From the NCBI RefSeq assembly GCF_020164955.1, contig NZ_JAIUHG010000014.1:1-64000 (forward strand): a DNA stretch of 64,000 nucleotides. Direction: 5' to 3'. Origin of the DNA: Mesorhizobium sp. CA8 (GTDB lineage Bacteria; Pseudomonadota; Alphaproteobacteria; Rhizobiales; Rhizobiaceae). Positions 57,310-64,000 of this stretch are shown in pieces. The position numbers were made by a program, and so were the translations under genes. How positions within the stretch are numbered: the first letter of the stretch is position 1; each line of letters starts with the position of its first letter. Below the pieces are notes generated by a model. The model worked only from the letters and a program-made list of their open reading frames with translations. It did not search any database and was not told the DNA's origin.

Positions 57310-58400
57310 GTGTTGACCACCACAGACGACCTTCGGGTCACCGAAATCAGAGCCTTGAGTACGCCGGACGAGGTGATGCGCGAGATACCGCGCTCGCTCA
57401 CCGCGACGCGCACCGTCGCTGCCTCGCGCAACGCCATCCATTCGATCCTCTCGGGGCCGACGATCGACTGCTTGTCATCGTCGGCCCATGTTCAATCCAC
57501 GATCCGGTCGCGGCCGTTGACTATGCCAGCCGTCTGGCGGCGCTGCGCGAGGCCCTGGCCGACCGGCTCGAGATCGTCATGCGCGTCTATTTTGAAAAGC
57601 CGCGCACCACGGTCGGCTGGAAGGGCCTGATCAACGATCCCGACCTCGACGGCAGCTTCAACATCGAAAAGGGGCTGCGCATGGCGCGCAACGTTCTGTC
57701 GGCCGTCAACAATCTCGGCCTGCCGGCGGCGACCGAATTCCTCGACATGACCATCCCGCAACACATCGCCGACCTCGTCGCCTGGGGCGCGATCGGCGCG
57801 CGCACCACTGAAAGCCAGATCCATCGCGAGCTGGCCTCGGGCCTGTCCTGTCCCGTCGGCTTCAAGAACGGCACCGACGGCGATCTCAGGATCGCCGGCG
57901 AGGCGGTGAAGTCCGCCGCCCAGCCGCATCATTTCATGGCGGTGACCAAGGGCGGCCGCAGCGGCATCGCGGCGACCACCGGCAACGAGGATTGCCATGT
58001 CATCCTGCGCGGCGGCGTCGCGCCGAACTATGATGCCGCAAGCGTCGAGGCCGCCGCGGCCGAGCTAGTCCGCATCGGCATCGCGCCGCGGCTGATGATC
58101 GACGTCAGCCACGCCAACAGCGCCAAGAAGCCGGAGAACCAGCCGAAGGTCGCGCATGACGTGGCGGGCCAGGTTGCCGCGGGCGACGAGCGCATCATCG
58201 GCGTCATGATCGAGAGCAATCTCGTCGCCGGCCGGCAGGACGTCGTGCCCGGCAAGCCGCTGGTCTACGGCCAGAGCATCACCGACGGCTGCATCGACTG
58301 GGCGACCACAGAGACGGTCCTGCACGGCCTCGCCGGCGCCGTCGAATGGCGCCGGTCGGTGAAGCGCGAGATGCTCGCCAGCCGGCAGGGTGCGGCTTGA
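57310..58400 (+). pseudogene. aroG: 3-deoxy-7-phosphoheptulonate (DAHP) synthase, class I, with a one-base frameshift
   Basis: DAHP synthase joins PEP and erythrose 4-phosphate, the first step of aromatic amino acid synthesis. From GTG 57310 (AGGAG at 57296-57300; TTG 57313 possible) the frame gives LTTTDDLRVTEIRALSTPDE and continues to HSILSG. It then needs one more G in the GGGG run 57453-57456 to continue as ADDRLLVIVGPCSIHDPVAA in the frame that stays open to 58400. That part has RVYFEKPRTTVGWKG, KNGTDGD and DVSHANSAKKPENQ. Restored length is about 363 residues, normal for AroG-type enzymes (350 in E. coli). Either a real mutation or a homopolymer sequencing error. Confidence 0.85.
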
Positions 58401-58410
58401 GCGAAATGGA

Positions 58411-58434
58411 GAGGGCGGCGATCACGCCGCCCTC
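58411..58434. terminator. Hairpin between aroG and the LysE gene
   Basis: GAGGGCGGCG, loop ATCA, CGCCGCCCTC: perfect 10-bp stem 10 bases after the aroG stop, overlapping the last codons of the convergent LysE gene. No T tract on either strand, so only a possible bidirectional stop. Confidence 0.45.
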
Positions 58435-59057
58435 AAACCTTCCCACGCCGTGAATATCGAAACGGCAAACAGCAGCAGCCCAGCCGCGCGGCCTGCAAAT
58501 ATGGTAGCTTGCGGATTATCGACCAGCAGCTCCCTGCTGCGCCCCGCCGTGACGGCGAGCCCGCCATAGATCGCGGCCTGCGTGGCCACCGTCAGCAATC
58601 CCATGATCGTCGCCTGCATCCAGATCGGACCGTAGGCCGGCTTCAGGAATTGCGGATAGACGGCGAGGATGAAGAGATAGGCCTTCGGATTGATCAGGCA
58701 GGTGACCAGGCCCTGGCGAAACGCCTTCCAGGCCGAGCGGCTCCCCGTTGGTCCGTTGTCGCCGACGGTGATCGAGCTGCGCATCAGCGAAATGCCGATA
58801 TAGGCCATGTAGGCGGCGCCGGCGATCAGCAGCGGCGTGAACAGGATCGGCACGAAATGCATGAGCAGCCCGACGCCGAGCGCGCCGTTCAGCGTGTGCA
58901 CGGCGCCTCCGAGCATAATACCGGCGGTGGCGGCCAGGCCCCTGTTGCTGCCGCCGGTCAGCGCATTGGCCAGCACGAACAGCATGTCCATGCCCGGAAC
59001 GGCGATGATGCCGAACAGAAGCACGAAGAACAGCCAGAGATTTTCGCCATAGCTCAT
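58422..59057 (-). CDS. LysE-family amino acid exporter
   Basis: A 211-residue LysE/RhtB exporter with about six helices. LLFGIIAVPGMDMLFVLANALTGG is the N-terminal hallmark (the usual PGPD is PGMD here), and TCLINPKAYLFILAVYPQFL the central one. ATG 59057 gives the normal distance to the PGMD motif; an in-frame ATG at 59075 is also possible. Substrate unknown. It is divergent from the YafY-type regulator, which may control it. Confidence 0.85.
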   Translation of the reverse strand: MSYGENLWLFFVLLFGIIAVPGMDMLFVLANALTGGSNRGLAATAGIMLGGAVHTLNGALGVGLLMHFVPILFTPLLIAGAAYMAYIGISLMRSSITVGDNGPTGSRSAWKAFRQGLVTCLINPKAYLFILAVYPQFLKPAYGPIWMQATIMGLLTVATQAAIYGGLAVTAGRSRELLVDNPQATIFAGRAAGLLLFAVSIFTAWEGLRAA

Positions 59058-59139
59058 GTCAGTTGCCTGTCGCATTATCCGCCTGCACGCAAAGGAATCT
59101 GTTGATTTTCAAGCGGGTAGGCGGCCCTATAAGGCATTC

Positions 59140-59163
59140 CAACTGACGAGGGTGTGTCAGTTG
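59140..59163. promoter_or_regulatory. Operator-like palindrome between the LysE and YafY genes
   Basis: CAACTGAC (59140-59147), eight bases, GTCAGTTG (59156-59163): a perfect inverted repeat 20 bases before the YafY ATG and 83 before lysE start. It suits autoregulation by the WYL-type regulator and control of the divergent exporter. Confidence 0.5.
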
Positions 59164-59183
59164 CATTTCAGCTGAGTGAGAAA

Positions 59184-59888
59184 ATGCGCAAGGCCTCGCG
59201 CCTGTTCGAGATCATCCAGATCCTGCGGCTGGCCAGGAAGCCGGTAACGGCGGCGACGATCGCCGAGCGGCTGGAAGTGACCGTACGCTCGGTCTATCGC
59301 GACATCGCTGCCCTGCAGGCGATGCGCGTGCCGATCGAGGGCGGGCGCGGCATCGGCTACATCCTGCGCCCTGGCTTCGACCTGCCGCCGCTGATGTTTT
59401 CCATCGAGGAGATGGAAGCGATCGTCCTGTCGCTGGCGCTGCTGGAGCGCACAGGCGACGACGAGCTCAGGCAGGCCGCCAAACGCGTCGGCGCCAAGAT
59501 CGCCGGCGCCGTGCCGCCGCCTTTGCGGCAGACGCTCGACGCCAACGCCCTCCATGCCTGGGGCTTTGCAGCACCCTCCGCGTCGGCCGTCGACCTCGCT
59601 TTGGTCCGCCGCGCCATCCGCAACGAGGAGAAGCTAAGCCTCTCCTATCGCGACGAGGCGGGACGTCCGACCGGCCGCATCATCCGCCCGGTCGCCCTGA
59701 TCTATTATGCCGAAACCGCCAACATCGCCGCTTGGTGCGAGTTGCGCCAGGCCATCCGCAATTTCCGCAGCGACCGCATCGAGGATTGCCGGGCGACCGG
59801 CCAATGGTTCAAGGGCGAAGGCGACCGGCTGCGGCAAGTGTGGGTCGACGGCTGGGAGATCAATGCCCCGGCGGCCGCCGGCAACTGA
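59184..59888 (+). CDS. YafY-type HTH/WYL transcriptional regulator
   Basis: A 234-residue regulator. N-terminal winged helix ASRLFEIIQILRLARKPVTAATIAERLEVTVRSVYRDIAALQ (about 4-44) of the HTH_11 type and a C-terminal WYL domain (LSLSYRDEAGRPTGRIIRPVALIYYAETANIAAWCELRQAIRNFRSDRI), where the WYL motif is changed. The start is ATG 59184 with GAGTGAG upstream; a longer frame from 59154 is possible. WYL domains bind small ligands or nucleic acid signals. Targets are unknown; the palindrome upstream and divergent lysE are candidates. Confidence 0.87.
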   Translation: MRKASRLFEIIQILRLARKPVTAATIAERLEVTVRSVYRDIAALQAMRVPIEGGRGIGYILRPGFDLPPLMFSIEEMEAIVLSLALLERTGDDELRQAAKRVGAKIAGAVPPPLRQTLDANALHAWGFAAPSASAVDLALVRRAIRNEEKLSLSYRDEAGRPTGRIIRPVALIYYAETANIAAWCELRQAIRNFRSDRIEDCRATGQWFKGEGDRLRQVWVDGWEINAPAAAGN

Positions 59889-59908
59889 CGCGTTGCCGGC
59901 CTTGTATC

Positions 59909-60709
59909 TCAGGGAACGATGCCGCGGCAGGCCCAGGCGACATTGGCGAAGGATCGCGGGCCATCGGGTCGACCGGCTTGATAGGCATCGCGGACGGCGG
60001 CCTCGACACGCTCCCGCTCGGCCGCATCCAGCGTGGTCATATATTTGCCGAGCGGGCCTTCGCCAGCGCCGATCGGCGCCCAGAAGTCGTCGAAATCCGC
60101 GTAGTCCATGCGGATCATCAGCTCGGCCTCGGTGACATCCACGAGACCCTGCTCGACAAAGGTCCGCTTCATCTCGCCCGGCTGCATCATGGGCTGGAAG
60201 CAATAGCGGTTGCGCAGCTGACGCCCGCTTTCGCTGAGCGCCGCAACTGTGTCGATCATCATGCGCATCCCGGTCATGCCGCCGTAATGGTCCCAGACCA
60301 CGGCCGCGACCACACCGCCCGGCCGCGTCACGCGGCGCATCTCGGCCACCGCCTTGCCGGCCTCCGGCACGAAGTGCAGCACCAGCAGCGCCATCGCGCG
60401 GTCGAACGCATCATCGGCGAACGGCAATGCGGCGGCATCCGCCTGCTGGATGGTGACGCGCGGATCGGTGTTCCTCTCCTTCGCCGCCGCGACGAAGACC
60501 GGCGAGAAGTCGATGGCCTGGATCTCGGCAAGATCACCTGACTTCGTCAGCTCGAAGGTGAGGCTGCCGGTGCCGCAACCCACGTCGAGGACTTTTTCGC
60601 CGCCGGCCAGACCGGCGAAGTCGATGAACTTGGGCGCGAGCCTGCGGCTCCAGCGCCCCATAAGTTGCTCATAGCCGGACGCCGCGTGAACGGTGAAACT
60701 TGATGTCAT
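59909..60709 (-). CDS. SAM-dependent methyltransferase
   Basis: A 266-residue class I methyltransferase. Motif I is KVLDVGCGTGSLTFEL (about 39-54), the acidic strand is IQAIDFSPVF, and motif II-III AAALPFADDAFDRAMALLVLHFVPE and MRRVTRPGGVVAAVVWD. Resembles UbiE/COQ5-like small-molecule methyltransferases (Methyltransf_11). Substrate unknown. It is convergent with the YafY gene and divergent from an FAD monooxygenase, with 178 bases between. Confidence 0.85.
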   Translation of the reverse strand: MTSSFTVHAASGYEQLMGRWSRRLAPKFIDFAGLAGGEKVLDVGCGTGSLTFELTKSGDLAEIQAIDFSPVFVAAAKERNTDPRVTIQQADAAALPFADDAFDRAMALLVLHFVPEAGKAVAEMRRVTRPGGVVAAVVWDHYGGMTGMRMMIDTVAALSESGRQLRNRYCFQPMMQPGEMKRTFVEQGLVDVTEAELMIRMDYADFDDFWAPIGAGEGPLGKYMTTLDAAERERVEAAVRDAYQAGRPDGPRSFANVAWACRGIVP

Positions 60710-60887
60710 CTCGCCCTCCCTTCGCTGATGTCAGCCTAGACTTCCACGGAAGCCATGCCAAGCAGCCAAAGCAGCGGATTGTTCCGTGACCGCACACAAG
60801 CGGTGGGCGCTGGCGGCCCGGCACGTTGCCGGGAGCATGTGCAGAAGCTAATATAGCGCCGGACCCTCGCGAAAATTGGGGGACGGG

Positions 60888-62291
60888 GTGAGCAAGATCC
60901 TGATTTGCGGTGGAGGCGTAATCGGGTTGTGCACGGCGGCCATGCTTGGCCGCGACGGTCATGACGTGACGGTCCTCGAGGCCGATCCGGCGGACCGGCC
61001 TTCGAGTTCCAGTCAAGGATGGGACTGGGAGCGCCCCGGCGTTGCGCAGTTCAGGCAGCCTCACAACCTCAGCTCGCGTTTCCGGATGGTCGCCGATCAG
61101 GAGCTGCCGGGGCTGACGGATATTTTGCTGCGCGCCGGCTGCGTCTGGATGGACTTCTTCGACCCTCGATCGTTGCCCCCGACAATAACGGACAGGGCGC
61201 CCCGCCCGGGCGACGAAGCCATGCGCTTCGTTACCGGCCGGCGGCCGGTGATCGAATGGGCCGTAGCCGAGATGGCGCAAGCTGCGCCCAATGTGACGGT
61301 CCGGCGAGGGATCAAGGTTCGCGAGCTGATCACGGGAGCCTCAGCCATTCCCGGCGTGCCGCATATTGCGGGCGTTCGCACGACGTCCGGCGAAGAGATT
61401 CGCGCCGACCTGGTGATCGATGCGATGGGGCGGCGAAGCCCTGCCTGCGAATGGATCGTTGCCGCCGGAGGCCGCAGTCCGAGCGAGGAAGCCGAGGACA
61501 GCAATTTCGTCTATTTCACTCGCTATTTCACGGGCAAGCAGCGGCCGCGCCGAAAGGGCCGCCTGCTCACTCCGATGGGGCTGTTCTCGATTCTCACACT
61601 GGATGGCGACAACGACACCTGGTCGGTCACCCTGTTCACCTCCGCGAGAAACAAGGCCATGCGCGCTTTGCGCGACACCGCCACCTTCCACCGTGTCGTA
61701 ACGGCATGTCCGATGCAAGCCCATTGGCTTGACGGCGAGCCGATCACGCACGTCCTGCTGATGGCAGGCGTTCTCGACCGCTACCGGCGGTTTGTCGTCG
61801 ACGGCCAGCCTGTCGTCACCGGGTTTGCGGCTGTGGCCGACGCCTGGGCCTGCACCAATCCGTCCGCCGGGCGGGGGTTGAGCGTCGGCCTTCTGCACGC
61901 GCAGGTGCTCAGGAACGTCGCTCGCCGGCACATCGGCGACCCTGCCGAATTCTCGCGGGAATACGATGTCGAGACCGAGCGCCAGGTCGGCCCGTTCTAT
62001 CGCAACCAGATCGCCGCCGACCGTGCCCGGATCGCGGAGATGAACGCCTTGGCCGACGGCCTTCCTGTTCCGCCGCCGAATCCGGTCATGGCCCGGCTTT
62101 TCGCTGCCGCAAGCGAGGATGCCGACGTGTTTCGCGGCGTGATCGAGATCGCCACGTGCGTTTCGCTGCCGCAGGATGTCGTCACCAGACCGCATATCGC
62201 GGCGAAACTGGCCGAACTGGACGGTCGCCCTTTGCCGCCGAATCCCAACATCATCGATCGCGACCGTATGGCATCCCTGCTTGCCGGCTGA
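60888..62291 (+). CDS. FAD-dependent monooxygenase/oxidoreductase
   Basis: A 467-residue flavoprotein of the PHBH/halogenase-like superfamily. FAD motif ILICGGGVIGLCTAAMLGRDGHDVTVLEAD, second motif ADLVIDAMGRRSP (DG-like) and the GD motif region GFAAVADAWACTNPSAGRGLSVGLLHAQ. GTG 60888 with GGGGGA upstream is preferred; TTG 60876 is in frame. Substrate unknown. It may work with the divergent methyltransferase on one small molecule, but this is inference. Confidence 0.8.
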   Translation: MSKILICGGGVIGLCTAAMLGRDGHDVTVLEADPADRPSSSSQGWDWERPGVAQFRQPHNLSSRFRMVADQELPGLTDILLRAGCVWMDFFDPRSLPPTITDRAPRPGDEAMRFVTGRRPVIEWAVAEMAQAAPNVTVRRGIKVRELITGASAIPGVPHIAGVRTTSGEEIRADLVIDAMGRRSPACEWIVAAGGRSPSEEAEDSNFVYFTRYFTGKQRPRRKGRLLTPMGLFSILTLDGDNDTWSVTLFTSARNKAMRALRDTATFHRVVTACPMQAHWLDGEPITHVLLMAGVLDRYRRFVVDGQPVVTGFAAVADAWACTNPSAGRGLSVGLLHAQVLRNVARRHIGDPAEFSREYDVETERQVGPFYRNQIAADRARIAEMNALADGLPVPPPNPVMARLFAAASEDADVFRGVIEIATCVSLPQDVVTRPHIAAKLAELDGRPLPPNPNIIDRDRMASLLAG

Positions 62292-62360
62292 TCTTTCGCA
62301 ATCCAGTGTCGACAGGCGGGGTTAAAAGCTCATCGGGGACGTCGACGACGAAGACTTCGC

Positions 62361-63437
62361 TCACGCAGGCGTCGTTTTGCCGGCCGAGAGAGCGTCGAAC
62401 ACTTCGCCCGTTTCGGCCACGAGCGTTCGCACCAGTTGTCCGGCCGGAAGCTCCCTGTTCAGCGCCGCCGCCTGCCCATAGAGATGGAAGGCGAAATCCT
62501 TGTCGCCGCCGAGCGGAGCGCTGAGCGCGACCATTTGCGGGAAGTCCGGAAGGGGCACCCTGCTCTCCTCCATTTCCAGGGCGTAGCGGGTGCGTCTCGC
62601 GCGCGCCGCGCGGCCGGTGAAGGCATCGGTGACCATCGTGTCCATATCGGTCGCCGTGCGGATCAGGGCGCGGCGCGGTGGGTCCGTGCCGGCTTCGTCG
62701 CAGGACAGGAAGCCGGTGCCGATCTGCACGCCGCTGACGCCAAGCGCGAACGCGGCCGCTATGCCGCGGCCGTCGGCGATGCCTCCCGCGGCAATGACCG
62801 GGAGCTCGACAGCATCGACGACCTGGGGAACCAGCGCCATCGTTCCGACGCCGTCGCCAGGACCATTGGGAGCGTGCGAACCGCGGTGACCTCCCGCCTC
62901 CCAGCCCTGGGCTATGACCGCGTCGGCTCCACCGTCGGCGAGCTTGCGCGCCTCGGCGACATTCGTCGCGGTGCCGATGATTGCGATCCCGGCTTGCTTC
63001 AGCCTGCCGACGGCAGCCGCATCCGGAATGCCGAAATGAAAGCTCACGACCGGCGGCTGGATCTCGAGCAGCAGTTCAAGCTTTTCTTCGTCGAAACCCG
63101 GTCCGATCGGCGGAAGCCGCCGCGAGGGTTCGCCGAGCGACAGCTCCTCATAGTAAGGCCGCAACCTGTCGATGACTTGGGTCAGCACGGCGTCGCCGGT
63201 GTCGGGTCTGGGAAAAACAAAGAAGTTGAGGTTGAAGGGACGCCCGGTCAAGGCGCGCATCTGGCGCGCAACATTGCGCAGGCCATCCGGCAGCATCGAT
63301 GCGCATCCGAGCGACCCCAGCCCACCGGCATTGCTCACTGCGGCGGCGAGTTCCGGCGTCGCCGAGCCCGCCATCGGCGCCTGGATGATCGGATGCTCGA
63401 TCTTCAAGAGATCGCATAAACGCCGGTTCGGCCACAT
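62361..63437 (-). CDS. Nitronate monooxygenase/NPD-family flavoprotein
   Basis: A 358-residue FMN TIM barrel of the 2-nitropropane dioxygenase family. N-terminal CDLLKIEHPIIQAPMAGSATPELAAAVSNAGGLGSLG, middle AIIGTATNVAEARKLADGGADAVIAQGWEAGGHRGSHA with the family His, phosphate loop VIAAGGIADGRGIAAAFALGVSGVQIGTGFL. The enzymes oxidise propionate 3-nitronate or act as enoyl reductase-like proteins. ATG 63437 has CAGGAAA upstream; the frame opens 12 codons earlier. Confidence 0.87.
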   Translation of the reverse strand: MWPNRRLCDLLKIEHPIIQAPMAGSATPELAAAVSNAGGLGSLGCASMLPDGLRNVARQMRALTGRPFNLNFFVFPRPDTGDAVLTQVIDRLRPYYEELSLGEPSRRLPPIGPGFDEEKLELLLEIQPPVVSFHFGIPDAAAVGRLKQAGIAIIGTATNVAEARKLADGGADAVIAQGWEAGGHRGSHAPNGPGDGVGTMALVPQVVDAVELPVIAAGGIADGRGIAAAFALGVSGVQIGTGFLSCDEAGTDPPRRALIRTATDMDTMVTDAFTGRAARARRTRYALEMEESRVPLPDFPQMVALSAPLGGDKDFAFHLYGQAAALNRELPAGQLVRTLVAETGEVFDALSAGKTTPA

Positions 63438-63500
63438 GAGCGTTTTTCCTGTTGGGAAGGAACACACGCTCACTCATCATAAGCCGGTCTCGGGGCCGGG

Positions 63501-63698
63501 TCATCGGAATTGTGCGGGTACGCTCTCCCACCCCACCAGCGGGCACTCCAGCTTGGTGATGGGATAGCGGCCGCGGCCGGGCGTCGGCGGCGTTTCGAGC
63601 TGCTCGATCGCCCATTGGCCCATCGCCAGATGCGGCAAGGTCGTCAGCGGCGGGAAATGATGGCGGGCGATCTCCTCGTCATGCAATGGCCTGCACAA
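63501..63698 (-). pseudogene. C-terminal remnant of a LacI-family regulator
   Basis: About 65 codons. The segment HDEEIARHHFPPLTTLPHLA and MGQWAIEQL, then RYPITKLECPLVGWESV, matches the last strand-helix-strand of LacI-type effector domains (DxEIARxxxPPLTTVRxP, MG, ECPLVxRESV). No HTH or core lies upstream; the next gene begins at once. So a 5'-deleted pseudogene beside a GNAT gene. Confidence 0.6.
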
Positions 63699-63704
63699 CT
63701 CGCC

Positions 63705-64000
63705 TCAAGTTTTCGAGAACAGCGCCTGTATCGTCTCGATCGGCATCAGCATGACGCGCTCGCCCAGCGGAGAAATAGTGAAGCCGTGACGCTGGTAGAA
63801 ACCAACGGCGTCGTCGTCGATGGCGTGTGCCACCACGGCACGAACCCCGGCAATGTCCGAAACCGCGAGGCAACGCCGCAGCGCATCGGAAAGCAGGTCG
63901 CCCCCGAGGCCCATTCTCTGGAACGCCTGATCGATCGCCAGACGGCCTATCAGCAGCAAAGGAACCTGTTCAGGCATGCCCCGGCGTAGCTTGGCGCTTG
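63705..64000 (-). CDS. GNAT acetyltransferase, partial (TacT-like)
   Basis: The 3' part of a GNAT gene that runs off the window: the frame is open through position 64000 and codes KLRRGMPEQVPLLLIGRLAI with DQAFQRMGLGGDLLSDALRR (acetyl-CoA loop QxxGLG) and VAHAIDDDAVGFYQRHGFTISP. This resembles tRNA-acetylating TacT toxins of GNAT/DUF1778 toxin-antitoxin pairs; the antitoxin would be outside. A start at the internal ATG 63977 would lack the fold's first half. Confidence 0.7.
   Translation of the reverse strand, partial: SAKLRRGMPEQVPLLLIGRLAIDQAFQRMGLGGDLLSDALRRCLAVSDIAGVRAVVAHAIDDDAVGFYQRHGFTISPLGERVMLMPIETIQALFSKT

Overview
This 64 kb window is high-GC chromosomal DNA from an alphaproteobacterium of the order Rhizobiales, most likely Mesorhizobium or a close relative. 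This rests on three things: protein sequences (ChvG/ChvI, an IdhA closely resembling rhizobial inositol dehydrogenase as I remember it, rhizopine-type MocDEF); gene order (trpFBA-accD-folC; ahcY-divL-tsaE/amgK-murU-addBA-trxA; ptsH-EIIA-hprK-chvG-chvI/pckA; the his operon next to hslVU); and RIME-like Rhizobiales intergenic repeats.

Layout. 1-76: end of an IS21-like element. 123-5385: membrane methyltransferase, infC (apparent ATT start), alpha/beta hydrolase with a BenE-type transporter, DUF2852 protein, YgjP-like metalloprotein and a small conserved protein. 5495-11345: tryptophan synthesis end genes trpFBA, accD, folC and a VOC protein. 11348-26025 (mostly minus strand): TauE/SafE permease, cupin, trxA, then one tightly overlapping unit read divL, tsaE-amgK fusion, murU, addB, addA, plus ahcY. 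It joins cell-cycle signalling, tRNA modification, peptidoglycan recycling and recombination repair. 26193-30151: regulatory PTS (HPr, EIIA-Man, HprK) attached to the acid and envelope two-component system ChvG/ChvI, divergent from pckA (30492-32102). 32174-36932: ArfB, AlkB, a GT87 mannosyltransferase-like protein, a GtrA-glycosyltransferase fusion and a methyltransferase remnant.

37006-42776: a minus-strand his operon (hisB, DUF2628, hisH, DUF1330, hisA, arginase-like, hisF, hisE, then coaA). Divergent from it lie hslV, a GNAT, DUF2585 and hslU (42994-46056), followed by a DUF1402 protein. 47242-56499: a catabolic island for inositol or rhizopine. MocF, MocE and MocD (reductase, Rieske ferredoxin, His-box oxygenase) are divergent from a LacI regulator, a rhizopine/ribose-type ABC transporter, inositol 2-dehydrogenase IdhA and an SDR.

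56500-57309 is a non-coding scar. It holds a frameshifted Phd-type antitoxin whose toxin partner is cut after a few codons by a ~180 bp palindromic element, followed by what looks like a complete transcription attenuator. The attenuator has a promoter, a leaderless 25-residue leader peptide with the run Phe-Trp-Tyr-Phe-Ser-Tyr, mutually exclusive hairpins and a U-tract terminator. It precedes a class I DAHP synthase gene (57310-58400) that carries a one-base frameshift. The window ends with a LysE exporter, a YafY/WYL regulator, a methyltransferase, an FAD monooxygenase, a nitronate monooxygenase-like protein, a LacI remnant and a partial GNAT.

The aromatic leader/attenuator upstream of DAHP synthase is the most noteworthy signal. 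Others are the DivL-type kinase with Tyr in place of the phospho-accepting His, the arginase-like protein with an altered metal site inside the his operon, and the cysteine-free AccD. No tRNA, rRNA or CRISPR array was seen.
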